NCBI GenBank assembly: GCA_050949255.1
Contig: JBMNFJ010000016.1
Span: 620,001-684,000, forward strand
Direction of reading: 5' to 3'
From: UBA3941 sp002385665
GTDB taxonomy: Bacteria > Bacillota > Clostridia > Caldicoprobacterales > UBA3941
DNA: 64,000 nt
This document shows, piece by piece, positions 17,682 to 26,389 of this stretch (position 1 is its first letter; every line of letters starts with the position of its first letter). Both the position numbers and the translations under genes were made by a program. Below the pieces are notes generated by a model. It worked only from the letters and a program-made list of their open reading frames with translations. It was not told the DNA's origin and did not search any database.

Positions 17682-18485
17682 ATGAGGGATCGCCCAAAAG
17701 TTGGTTTAGCTTTAGGTGCAGGTGCTTCCAGGGGCTTAGCCCATATTGGTGTTTTGCAAGTTTTGGAGGGACACGGTATCGTCCCGGATTTAATAGCCGG
17801 AAGCAGTATCGGGGCTATAGTTGGAGCTCTTTACGCCGCTGGAATTACTCCGAAGATGCTGGAGGGTATATCGAAAAATTTGGATTTAAAGCCGTATTAT
17901 GATGTAGGTATACCGAGATTGGGTTTTATTAGAGGAGAGAGAATAGAAGAGCTTATCAGGCTCCTCACCAAAGGAAAGACCTTTGATCAGCTTGATATCC
18001 CCTTAAGTATTACTGCTGTAGACTTAAAGAGCAATCAAAGTGTGATAATAAATGAAGGGCTGGTCTATAAGGCTGTCAGGGCTAGTATCTCAATCCCTGG
18101 CATCTTTGTACCGGTTTTTGAAGGAGATCAGGTTCTGGTAGATGGAGGGTTACTAGAGCGCTTACCTACTAGGGTAGTTAGGGAGATGGGCGCGGACATC
18201 ATAATAGGGGTGGACGTTGGATTTAGGGGGCAGCATGGTGATGCCTCGAATATTTTAGGCATAATACTTCAGTCCTTTGAAGTTATGGAATTGGCTTTAG
18301 TTGAAAATAGTTTCAATGAAGAAGATATATACATATATCCCAAACTGGCCGATGTTAATCCTTTAATCTTTGATAGGGTTGAGGACTGTATTGAAGAAGG
18401 GAGAAGGGCAACCCTCGAGGTGATAGACAAGATTGAGGAGAGAATCCGTTTATTTAAGGCTGGATCATCACAAGACCCTGCTTAA
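17682..18485 (+). CDS. Patatin-like phospholipase family protein (YlbK)
   Basis: 267 aa. The patatin catalytic dyad is intact: nucleophile Ser42 in GSSIG (40-44) and Asp154 in DGG; the oxyanion-hole GAGASRGLAH is at 12-21. It probably acts as a lipid acyl hydrolase. No signal peptide. ATG at 17682 is preceded by GGGAAGGGG; a TTG 18 nt upstream lies in that Shine-Dalgarno. The 3' end overlaps the convergent tmcAL gene by 32 nt. Confidence 0.9.
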   Translation: MRDRPKVGLALGAGASRGLAHIGVLQVLEGHGIVPDLIAGSSIGAIVGALYAAGITPKMLEGISKNLDLKPYYDVGIPRLGFIRGERIEELIRLLTKGKTFDQLDIPLSITAVDLKSNQSVIINEGLVYKAVRASISIPGIFVPVFEGDQVLVDGGLLERLPTRVVREMGADIIIGVDVGFRGQHGDASNILGIILQSFEVMELALVENSFNEEDIYIYPKLADVNPLIFDRVEDCIEEGRRATLEVIDKIEERIRLFKAGSSQDPA

Positions 18486-19725
18486 ACTCTCTGCCACCCA
18501 CTCGTTTTTCAGGGTTTGGTAAGGCTAAGGCATAAAGATCACCAGCAAGGACATCATATTGGAACATTTTATTTATATCCTTATCACCAAGTCGATAATA
18601 ATGAGACGCTTTAGTAATAATCGGCAATTTGGATCTTTCTTTAAGACTACTCAGCAGGGGAATAGACCTTGTGTTAAAGCCAAGGATACGTAGATAGCGA
18701 GGACCGCCATTTCTTTGAAAATAGGATATATCCTCGGTTTTTATTCCCAAGAGACCGTGGATAAGAATACGTTGAAATCTGGTATAGGTGTAGCGCCTTG
18801 TCTTGACCTTATTAAGAAAATCCTCTATGCTACAGCTTTCTGAGGCATATTTTTTGATGCGGTTTTCTAAACCTTCTTCTACATCCATCCAACTGGCTAT
18901 TTCTTCGGTGCTGGATCGTCTAAGTAACCCTAATAGCAATTGATCAAAGGAATGAATGGATATTGGTCCCCAGCCCCTGTCAATAGTCTCTTGTAGTATC
19001 CTCAAGGAAGGCTCCGGTAAAGCTTCAGCAATGGTATCCCAACTTTTGCCAGACAATATGGCACTGCGTATTGCTGTAGCGCTGGAATATTGTCCCTCCA
19101 GACTCGAGCTGTTGTAGGAAGCACCCAATCTAGGTATGATAAAGGGCTTTATTGGGCTTTTCAGCCTTCTCAAAGCCTTTAGATACTCTAGAGCAAGAAT
19201 GGAATTAGAACCCCTAAAAATGTTTTCAACCAGCTCTGGAGATAAAGTCTTGGCCCATTTTTCACAAGAAGAATATTCTTGTATGGCCTTCATTCTTGCA
19301 AGTGGAAAAGAAAACCCTTTGTTTAGATATGATCTTAATAACATCCTGTATTCTTTGGGTTCTTCTGCTAGGATCCTGGCTGCCATATCCAATTCTTCTA
19401 TATTGTTATGTTCACTACCAAATGCTATATGAGTAACCAGCCCGGTCATATGAAGTAGTTGTATTGCACCGGCGGAGAAGAGCTCCGCCGTTTGTGATGC
19501 ATATAAGGCTGGCAGCTCCAAAACCAGATCGATACCATTTTTGAGCGCCATGTGAGTGCGAGTCCATTTATCTATGATGGCGGGTTCACCTCGCTGGGTG
19601 AAGTTACCCGACATAACAGCAATGGTATAGTCAGGTTGCACCAGTTGTATAGCCTTTTGGAGATGATATAGATGTCCGTTATGAAAGGGGTTGTATTCTG
19701 CTATTATACCCAAAACTTTATTCAA
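18454..19725 (-). CDS. tmcAL: tRNA(Met) cytidine acetate ligase TmcAL (YlbM)
   Basis: About 423 aa. The enzyme activates acetate with ATP and transfers it to wobble cytidine 34 of elongator tRNA-Met (ac4C). Nucleotidyltransferase signature NKVLGIIAEYNPFHNGHLYHL with HNGH at about 15-18, then SGNFTQRGEPAIIDKW and the LVLELPALYASQTAE segment. The frame is open further upstream; TTG at 19725 is chosen since homologues begin just before VLGIIAEYNPFH and AAAGGA lies nine bases away. It neighbours pta-ackA, which make acetate. Confidence 0.9.
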   Translation of the reverse strand: MNKVLGIIAEYNPFHNGHLYHLQKAIQLVQPDYTIAVMSGNFTQRGEPAIIDKWTRTHMALKNGIDLVLELPALYASQTAELFSAGAIQLLHMTGLVTHIAFGSEHNNIEELDMAARILAEEPKEYRMLLRSYLNKGFSFPLARMKAIQEYSSCEKWAKTLSPELVENIFRGSNSILALEYLKALRRLKSPIKPFIIPRLGASYNSSSLEGQYSSATAIRSAILSGKSWDTIAEALPEPSLRILQETIDRGWGPISIHSFDQLLLGLLRRSSTEEIASWMDVEEGLENRIKKYASESCSIEDFLNKVKTRRYTYTRFQRILIHGLLGIKTEDISYFQRNGGPRYLRILGFNTRSIPLLSSLKERSKLPIITKASHYYRLGDKDINKMFQYDVLAGDLYALALPNPEKRVGGREFKQGLVMIQP

Positions 19726-20441
19726 GGTTATCATTCCTTTGCAATTATTAAGGACTCTCCTATATAAGGCAGTAAAGTAGTTTCCTGCCAAGGCGGTTTC
19801 TGGGTTTGTCTCAGCTAGAGCCTGAAACAAATGCGATTGTAGTCACCTACTAATAGGCAGGTATCCAGTGGTATTAGTGGCCGAGTATTGGGAATATAAT
19901 ATGGAGCCCTGTTGAACATAATAATTATATAAACGTAGATCGATTTATTCAAGCTAGCAACATGGTGTATCACCATCAAAGCTAATATTGAAATTCTATA
20001 TACAGCCAAATATCATAAAATATAAATTGATTAGAGGATTTTGGCGTTTAATGTAGAATAGATAGTTTGGTTAGGTGCCTCGTAACTATAAATAGGGGCA
20101 CATTTAAAGCAATACAATGGTTTCGTACCAAAAACTACGGGAAAAATCCATACAAGGTGTATAATATTAAGCTGATTTAACTCAGACAGCTTACTATATA
20201 TGTTACCCTAGTTTTTGGACGATAACCATATAATAATGTCTTGTATCAATAATTCAGCATGCAAGGTCGGAAGAACTTAAATCCAGAGATTAATCCCTGT
20301 TTGATACAGCTTACGATACTAGGTGTAGAAAGGGATATGTGGGGATATTATTTGTCTTCGGGCTGTTAGTTGTGCATTGTATTTCATATAAAACTAATTA
20401 CTGGATTAGATGCGAGGCTATTAGAAGAAAGGAGTTATTTA
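19726..20441. other. Long intergenic region upstream of pta
   Basis: About 700 bp with no convincing gene. It contains a GTGCCTC / GGGGCAC stem near 20072-20103 and scattered AT-rich -10-like hexamers (TATAAT near 20160 and 20230) without matching -35 elements. I recognise no riboswitch. Confidence 0.5.
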
Positions 20442-21431
20442 ATGGGTGTAATTAACGATATTATTAAGAAAGCAAAGGCTTGTAAAAAAACAATCGTACT
20501 ACCTGAAAGCGACGACATCAGGATGTTGGAAGCCAGCCAAAAGATCGTAAGCTGTGGGATAGCCGATATAGTATTATTGGGCAATGAAGAGGTTATTCGG
20601 GAAAAAGCTGGTGATATTGATTTAAGCGGGGTTAAAATTATAGATCCCTTAAAATCTGAAAATGTCGATACCTATGTCGAAGCTCTGGTGGAACTACGTA
20701 AGCACAAGGGCATGACCTTGGAGAAGGCTAAGGAGGCTATAAAAGATCCCCTATATTTTGGGTGTATGATGGTTAAGTTAGGGGATGCAGACGGTATGGT
20801 AGCCGGTGCAGTAAATAGTACTCCCGATGTATGGAGGCCTGTATTACAAATTATTAAAACCCGTCCCGGTATTTCCATTGCTTCAAGTTGTTTTCTTATG
20901 GAAGTACCAGACTGCCAATATGGTGAGAACGGTGTTTTTATTTATGCAGATTGTGGTCTCAATCCGGATCCTACTCCCGAAGACTTGGCCTCAATTGCCA
21001 TTAGCGCAGCAGAGTCAGCAAGGATTTTGGCCGATATGGAACCAAGAATAGCTATGCTGTCTTTTTCAACAAAGGGTAGTGCTAGCCATGAGTCTGTTGA
21101 TAAGGTAGTAGAAGCAACCAGAATAGCAAAGGAGATGGCACCTGATTTATTGATCGACGGTGAACTCCAAGGGGATGCTGCATTGGATCCAGACATTGGT
21201 CAACAAAAATCCCCAGGCAGTCCTGTGGCAGGCAGAGCCAATGTATTGATATTCCCAGACCTTGGGGCAGGGAATATTGCTTATAAACTCACTGAAAGGT
21301 TGGCAAAGGCTACAGCACTGGGACCATTAAGTCAGGGCTTGGCAAAACCTGTTAACGATTTATCCAGGGGATGTAGCGTTGATGATATAGTCAACGTCGT
21401 TGCAATAACAGCGTTAGAGGCACAGAATTAA
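20442..21431 (+). CDS. pta: Phosphate acetyltransferase
   Basis: 329 aa, single-domain Pta converting acetyl-CoA and phosphate to acetyl phosphate. Conserved IVLPESDDIRMLEA, GMMVKLGDADGMVAGA and the C-terminal SPVAGRANVLIFPDLGAGNIAYKL. ATG at 20442 with AAAGGAG upstream; an upstream in-frame extension lacks family similarity. Followed after 17 bp by ackA, giving the standard acetate/ATP fermentation module. Confidence 0.96.
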   Translation: MGVINDIIKKAKACKKTIVLPESDDIRMLEASQKIVSCGIADIVLLGNEEVIREKAGDIDLSGVKIIDPLKSENVDTYVEALVELRKHKGMTLEKAKEAIKDPLYFGCMMVKLGDADGMVAGAVNSTPDVWRPVLQIIKTRPGISIASSCFLMEVPDCQYGENGVFIYADCGLNPDPTPEDLASIAISAAESARILADMEPRIAMLSFSTKGSASHESVDKVVEATRIAKEMAPDLLIDGELQGDAALDPDIGQQKSPGSPVAGRANVLIFPDLGAGNIAYKLTERLAKATALGPLSQGLAKPVNDLSRGCSVDDIVNVVAITALEAQN

Positions 21432-21448
21432 GGGAGGGGGAATTTATT

Positions 21449-22651
21449 ATGAAAATACTTGTGATTAATGCTGGTAGTTCATCGCTTAAGTATCAACTTA
21501 TTAACATGAATGATGAAAGTGTTTTAGCCAAGGGCAATGTAGAAAGAATTGGTCTGGCGGAGCCCCTGCTAAAGCATACCCCACAAGGCAGAAGCCCTAT
21601 CGAAATCCACGGAGATTATAAGGACCATGTAGCAGCTATAAAAAAGGTTATCGAGACCCTAATCCATGAGGATTATGGTGTTATAGGGAGCATGGATGAG
21701 ATCAAAGCAGTTGGTCATAGGGTTGTACATGGAGGCGAACGGTTTTCCAGTTCCGTTCTAATTGACGATGAAGTTATGAAGGCCATTGAGGCTAATATTG
21801 AACTGGCCCCTCTCCATAATCCAGCCAATATAATGGGAATTAACGCCTGTAGAAATGTAATGCCAAATACGCCAATGGTGGCAGTTTTTGATACAGCATT
21901 TCATCAGACCATGCCCCAAAAAGCTTTTATGTATGCTATACCTTATAGCGCTTATGAAAAATTTGGAGTAAGGCGTTATGGCTTTCATGGAACTTCCCAT
22001 AAATATGTATCCTTGAAAGCAGCTCAAATACTTAAAAAACCCATTGAGTCTTTAAAGATAATTACTTGTCATTTAGGGAATGGATCTAGTATTGCAGCAA
22101 TTGATGGTGGCAAATCCATCGATACCAGCATGGGCTTCACACCCTTAGAGGGACTTCCTATGGGAACAAGGAGTGGTAGCATAGATCCTGCTATTCTCAG
22201 CTATTTGATGGATAAGTTAGACATGAACTGTGAAGAAATAAACGTGCTTTTGAATAGAGAATCAGGTATGCTAGGTTTGTCGGGAGTCAGTAGTGACTTC
22301 AGAGATTTGCATAAGGCCGCTGCTGAGGGAAATATGCGAGCCCAGTTAGCACTGGATGTCTTTAACTATGAGGTGAAAAAATATATAGGTGCCTATGCGG
22401 TAGCTATGGGTGGAGTGGATTGTATAGTATTCACTGCGGGTGTAGGCGAGAACACACCAGAGGTAAGGACGAGGGCTTGCTCGGGTCTGGAATTTATGGG
22501 CATCAAGATCGATGAAGAAAAGAACCATCGGAAATTGGGAAGTCCAGATTGGGACGGAGATATAAGCACGGACGATTCCACAGTTAGAGTCCTGGTAGTA
22601 CCTACCAATGAGGAACTGATGATAGCCAGGGAAACCATGGACATCATTTAA
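21449..22651 (+). CDS. ackA: Acetate kinase
   Basis: 400 aa ASKHA-fold kinase making acetate and ATP from acetyl phosphate. Asn7 in VINAGSSSLKYQL, the RYGFHGTSHKYV active-site segment, HLGNGSSIAAI phosphate loop and GMPMGTRSGSIDPA-type motif (here GLPMGTRSGSIDP) are present, and the FTAGVGENTPEVR adenosine site is complete. GGGAGGGGG before the ATG. Confidence 0.97.
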   Translation: MKILVINAGSSSLKYQLINMNDESVLAKGNVERIGLAEPLLKHTPQGRSPIEIHGDYKDHVAAIKKVIETLIHEDYGVIGSMDEIKAVGHRVVHGGERFSSSVLIDDEVMKAIEANIELAPLHNPANIMGINACRNVMPNTPMVAVFDTAFHQTMPQKAFMYAIPYSAYEKFGVRRYGFHGTSHKYVSLKAAQILKKPIESLKIITCHLGNGSSIAAIDGGKSIDTSMGFTPLEGLPMGTRSGSIDPAILSYLMDKLDMNCEEINVLLNRESGMLGLSGVSSDFRDLHKAAAEGNMRAQLALDVFNYEVKKYIGAYAVAMGGVDCIVFTAGVGENTPEVRTRACSGLEFMGIKIDEEKNHRKLGSPDWDGDISTDDSTVRVLVVPTNEELMIARETMDII

Positions 22652-22730
22652 AATAGGCTGTGAGAGTATTGTTCTGTATTTGTTTGACAAAAATTTAATA
22701 ATTCAATGGATAAGATTTTCTGCTGTCGCC

Positions 22731-22759
22731 TTGACAAAACTAGGTGCAATCTATATAAT
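22731..22759 (+). promoter_or_regulatory. Consensus promoter of yceD-rpmF
   Basis: Perfect TTGACA, 17-bp spacer, perfect TATAAT. Transcription should start near 22766, about 28 nt before the gene. A further TTGACA at 22684 has no good -10. Confidence 0.92.
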
Positions 22760-22793
22760 TAACCCGTCCGTCTACGAAATAATGGAGTGATAT

Positions 22794-23318
22794 ATGATGG
22801 TTATTGATATTACGGACATCTTAATGGAAGTGGGCTTGGCGAAAGATTTTGAGGGGTATCTATCCTTAGAAGATTTCGTATATCAAGGTGATAATATCCA
22901 CTTTGAAAAGCCTTTTTATGTAGAGGGTACCGTAGTAAATGGTGGGGAATTTGTTATGCTAAGTGCTCATGTACAAGGGCATGCAGCTTTGCAATGTGGT
23001 ATATGCACTGAACCATATGACTATACTGCGGATAATGAAATACAAATAAATCTAAAACCCATACCTGACGAGGATGATCCGGATATCTACGTTTACAGCA
23101 ATAATCTTATCCATTTAGATGATATCATAATCCGTGAATTTATTCTAAAATTGCCGGTACAGAGACGGTGTTCTGTGGGGTGTAAGGGTCTTTGTCCTTA
23201 TTGCGGTGTCAATTTAAACAATGAAGAATGCCAATGTACGGATGAAGACCGTCAACCAATAGACAATAGGTTAAGGATATTGAAAGATTTTTATGCGAAT
23301 AGGGATAGGGAGGTGTAA
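22794..23318 (+). CDS. YceD/DUF177 family protein
   Basis: 174 aa. A beta-rich N-terminal half is followed by a Cys-rich part (LQCGICTEPYDY; CSVGCKGLCPYCGVNLNNEECQC) likely to bind zinc. In many bacteria it is co-transcribed with rpmF, and homologues affect 23S rRNA accumulation. Two tandem ATGs occur; the first is chosen with GGAGTGA upstream. Equivalent to Bacillus ylbN. Confidence 0.9.
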   Translation: MMVIDITDILMEVGLAKDFEGYLSLEDFVYQGDNIHFEKPFYVEGTVVNGGEFVMLSAHVQGHAALQCGICTEPYDYTADNEIQINLKPIPDEDDPDIYVYSNNLIHLDDIIIREFILKLPVQRRCSVGCKGLCPYCGVNLNNEECQCTDEDRQPIDNRLRILKDFYANRDREV

Positions 23319-23323
23319 TAACC

Positions 23324-23503
23324 ATGGCTGTGCCAAAGAGAAAAACTTCCAAAGCGAGAAGGGATAAGCGTAGGGCCAATTGGAAGGTGAGTATGCCTGG
23401 TATGACAGAATGCCCACAATGCGGGGCTGTTAAGCTTTCACACAGGGTATGCAAGGAATGTGGATTTTACAACAAAAAACAAGTGATTTCCAATGAGAGT
23501 TAA
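23324..23503 (+). CDS. rpmF: 50S ribosomal protein bL32
   Basis: 59 aa, MAVPKRKTSKARRDKRRANW start and a zinc ribbon Cys30, Cys33, Cys43, Cys46. It starts 5 bp after yceD with GGGAGGTG upstream, the classic yceD-rpmF operon. Confidence 0.97.
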   Translation: MAVPKRKTSKARRDKRRANWKVSMPGMTECPQCGAVKLSHRVCKECGFYNKKQVISNES

Positions 23504-23556
23504 TCTCAATATATCCTACTAAATTATAACTTGAATATAGGATGAAATAGTTAGAA

Positions 23557-23609
23557 ACTGCCTTATGGTAAAGGAGTATTAAAAATCTGCCTACCTAAGG
23601 TAGTTTTTG
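23557..23609 (+). terminator. Terminator after rpmF
   Basis: Long imperfect stem (ACTGCCTTATGGTA with TACCTAAGGTAGT, one bulge, one G-T pair) with a loop of about 21 nt, followed by TTTTTG. Confidence 0.65.
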
Positions 23610-23623
23610 TTTATAAAAAAGTA

Positions 23624-23652
23624 TTGCATAATAGTATGAAATATTATATACT
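23624..23652 (+). promoter_or_regulatory. Promoter of the fapR-plsX-fab operon
   Basis: TTGCAT, 17-bp spacer, TATACT. Start point expected near 23659, inside the adjacent FapR-like operator. Confidence 0.75.
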
Positions 23653-23656
23653 ACCA

Positions 23657-23673
23657 TTAGCACCAGATACTAA
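23657..23673 (+). promoter_or_regulatory. FapR-like operator
   Basis: TTAGCACCAGATACTAA, a 17-bp imperfect dyad (half-sites agree at 6 of 8 positions), resembles the known FapR inverted repeat of TTAGTACC...GGTACTAA form. It covers the predicted start point of the promoter that transcribes fapR, so autorepression relieved by malonyl-CoA is expected. Confidence 0.75.
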
Positions 23674-23777
23674 ATGCATTTTTGATTTAATATATGTATT
23701 TAAGCGAATTTGTTACTGATGTGTTTAGGCCTAATTTTTACGGCCTTTGATACGAATATTAAAAAGGTGATTAAAAC

Positions 23778-24374
23778 ATGACAAAGGATGTTTTGCCCAA
23801 AAAAGAACGCCAGCGACGATTGATTGAAGATTTGAGCCAAGATCCCTTTATGACAGACGAAGAATTGAGTGAGATGTTCAATGTTAGCATTCAGACTATT
23901 AGACTTGATAGGCTCGAACTTGGCATACCGGAGCTGAGAGAGCGAATAAAGAATGTAGCTGAAAGAAATTACAGCAAGTTAAGGTCAATTGAAGGCAAGG
24001 AGATAATCGGTGAATTGGTTGATATTGAACTGGGCAAAAGTGGTATATCAATCCTCAATACCACTGACGATATGGTGTTTCAACGCTCCAGGGTGGTAAG
24101 AGGCCATTACATTTTTGCTCAAGCAGAATCCCTTGCTCTGGCAGTTATTGATGCCCCGGTTGCCTTAACCGGAGTGGCCAATATTAAATATAAAATCCCC
24201 ATCTATGCCGGGGATAAACTAGTGGCAAAGGCTGAGGTGGTCCGGCGCAGAGGAAATAAATATTTCGTGTGGGTGAAAATTAAGGTAAGGCAGGAAGAGG
24301 CCTTTAGGGGTAAATTTATTTTGGTTTCCATAGGTCCTGACGGAACAGAGAATGAATCGGGAGGCAACGAATAA
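23778..24374 (+). CDS. fapR: Transcription factor FapR, repressor of lipid synthesis genes
   Basis: 198 aa. N-terminal DeoR-like helix-turn-helix (about 10-60, MTDEELSEMFNVSIQTIRLDRLELGIPELRERI) fused to a hot-dog fold effector domain that binds malonyl-CoA (DMVFQRSRVVRGHYIFAQAESLA). It senses malonyl-CoA to set fatty acid and phospholipid gene expression. Its stop overlaps the plsX start (TAATG). Confidence 0.95.
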   Translation: MTKDVLPKKERQRRLIEDLSQDPFMTDEELSEMFNVSIQTIRLDRLELGIPELRERIKNVAERNYSKLRSIEGKEIIGELVDIELGKSGISILNTTDDMVFQRSRVVRGHYIFAQAESLALAVIDAPVALTGVANIKYKIPIYAGDKLVAKAEVVRRRGNKYFVWVKIKVRQEEAFRGKFILVSIGPDGTENESGGNE

Positions 24375-25378
24375 TGAGAATAATAGTAGATGCTATGGGA
24401 GGAGATTATGCTCCGGTTGAAATTCTCAAGGGTTGTATCAATGCCGTTGACGAATACGGGATCCCTTTGACCCTGGTTGGGCAGGAAGAAGTTATAAAAG
24501 AGCATTTGCAGGCATTGGGAGCATCGTTGGAATCCTTTGAAATAATAAATGCCACGGAAATCATAGGGCCTGATGAGGTCCCAGTCACTGCAATTAGACG
24601 TAAAAAGGATTCTTCTATGGTAAAAGCCTTTGAGTTATTAAGGCAGGATCCAGAGAGTGTATTTATTTCAGCTGGCAGTACTGGTGCTCTAATGGCCGGA
24701 GGATTACTAAAGGTAGGCCGTATTAAGGGCATAAACAGACCAGCTCTGGCACCCTTAATTCCTACCAAGGAAAAATCGGTGCTTCTAGTAGACGCTGGCG
24801 CAAATGCTGAATGTAAACCGGAGAATTTAGTACAATTTGCTGTAATGGGATCGGTATATATGGAGCAGGTACTGGACAGAGAAAATCCCAGCGTTGGTTT
24901 GGTCAATATCGGAACTGAGGAAGGCAAGGGCAACGAACTGACCAAGGAGACCTACATACGCCTAAAAGAACAAGGGAATATAAACTTTTTTGGGAATGTA
25001 GAGGCTAGGGATATACCGGCCGGAATAGTTGATATCGTTGTATGTGACGGTTTTACCGGTAATATAATTCTGAAGCTCACTGAGGGTTTGGCAACTAATC
25101 TGTTTGCCATAATGAAGGAAGAATTCACCAAGGGTCTTATACCTAAAATTGGGGCCTTACTGTTAAAACCTAGCCTAAAGGGATTGAAGGCCACCATGGA
25201 CTATGCGGAACACGGAGGCGCCCCTCTTCTTGGGATAAACGGTGGAATTATAAAGGCCCATGGCAGCTCCGACGCCAGGGCAATAAAAAACGCCATACGG
25301 CAAGGCAAAAAATTCGCTGAACAACAAGTATTGAAAAGCATCAAAAGCAAGATCGTCGGAGCCGGTGAGGAGGTATAA
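24374..25378 (+). CDS. plsX: Phosphate acyltransferase PlsX
   Basis: 334 aa, makes acyl-phosphate from acyl-ACP for phospholipid synthesis. Begins MRIIVDAMGGDYAP and has SAGSTGALMAGGLL, LVDAGANAECKPENLVQFA, NIGTEEGKGNELTKE and VCDGFTGNIILKLTEG. The start overlaps fapR by one base. Confidence 0.97.
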   Translation: MRIIVDAMGGDYAPVEILKGCINAVDEYGIPLTLVGQEEVIKEHLQALGASLESFEIINATEIIGPDEVPVTAIRRKKDSSMVKAFELLRQDPESVFISAGSTGALMAGGLLKVGRIKGINRPALAPLIPTKEKSVLLVDAGANAECKPENLVQFAVMGSVYMEQVLDRENPSVGLVNIGTEEGKGNELTKETYIRLKEQGNINFFGNVEARDIPAGIVDIVVCDGFTGNIILKLTEGLATNLFAIMKEEFTKGLIPKIGALLLKPSLKGLKATMDYAEHGGAPLLGINGGIIKAHGSSDARAIKNAIRQGKKFAEQQVLKSIKSKIVGAGEEV

Positions 25379-25381
25379 AAC

Positions 25382-26377
25382 ATGGGGTTGCTATACCATG
25401 GGGGTATAACAGGTACAGGCAGCTATGTACCTGAAAAGGTAATAACAAATAAGGATTTAGAAAAGATCGTTGATACTTCCGATGAATGGATTGTAACACG
25501 TACCGGTATCAGAGAGAGACGCATATCCGATATAACCATGGCGACATCGGATATGGCAAACATTGCTGCAACAAGAGCGATCGAGAATGCAGGTCTATCC
25601 CCAGAGGATATTGATCTTATAATATTGGCAACAGTAACCCCTGATAGCAATGTACCCTCTACAGCTTGTATTGTACAACATAATATTGGAGCAGTGAATG
25701 CGGCTGCATTTGATATAAATGCTGCCTGTTCAGGTTTTATTTATGGATTGATAACGGCCAACCAATTTATAGCCACAGGTATATATAGAAATATTCTGGT
25801 TATTGGAGCAGAGAGTCTCAGCAAATTTACAGACTGGAGTGACAGGAATACCTGTATACTCTTTGGAGACGGTGCAGGTGCCGTGGTGGTAAGTAGGGTT
25901 GACAAGGGGTTTGGTATCTTATCCCAATATTTAGGTGCTGATGGCAGCGGTAGCGATCTTCTAAAGATAGAGGCAGGAGGATCAAGAAAGCCTGCATCAT
26001 TGGAAACCATAGAGCAAAGACTTCATTACTTCTACATGGATGGGAGCGAAGTTTTTAAGTTTGCAGTACGTATTATGGCTTCTGCATCGGAAGAGGTCGT
26101 GAAACAGGCGGGTTTAGCTAACGGTGACATAGATCTGTTGGTACCGCACCAGGCTAACATTAGGATCATAGATGCAGCGAGAAAAAGATTGGGGTTGAAC
26201 AGGGAAAAGGTCTTCGTTAACTTGGATCGGCTGGGTAACATGTCTGCCGCCTCGATACCTGTTGCCCTTGATGAAGCTGTAGGATCGGGCTCTATCAAAA
26301 AGGGTAATAACGTACTTGTGGTAGGCTTCGGTGGAGGATTGACATGGGCATCAGCAATTATGAAATGGGCATATTAG
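25382..26377 (+). CDS. fabH: 3-oxoacyl-ACP synthase III
   Basis: 331 aa condensing enzyme starting fatty acid synthesis from acyl-CoA and malonyl-ACP. Catalytic Cys116 (INAACSGF), His256 (VPHQANIRI) and Asn286 (LGNMSAASIP) form the expected triad. GAGGAGGTATAAAAC before the ATG, 3 bp after plsX. Confidence 0.97.
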   Translation: MGLLYHGGITGTGSYVPEKVITNKDLEKIVDTSDEWIVTRTGIRERRISDITMATSDMANIAATRAIENAGLSPEDIDLIILATVTPDSNVPSTACIVQHNIGAVNAAAFDINAACSGFIYGLITANQFIATGIYRNILVIGAESLSKFTDWSDRNTCILFGDGAGAVVVSRVDKGFGILSQYLGADGSGSDLLKIEAGGSRKPASLETIEQRLHYFYMDGSEVFKFAVRIMASASEEVVKQAGLANGDIDLLVPHQANIRIIDAARKRLGLNREKVFVNLDRLGNMSAASIPVALDEAVGSGSIKKGNNVLVVGFGGGLTWASAIMKWAY

Positions 26378-26389
26378 AAGGAGACGGAT

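Noticed and set aside
19726..20441. Riboswitch upstream of pta
   Set aside because: No known riboswitch core could be matched by eye.
24406..24945. 179-aa minus-strand ORF opposite plsX
   Set aside because: Shadow of plsX; Ser/Pro/Thr-rich composition typical of antisense frames.
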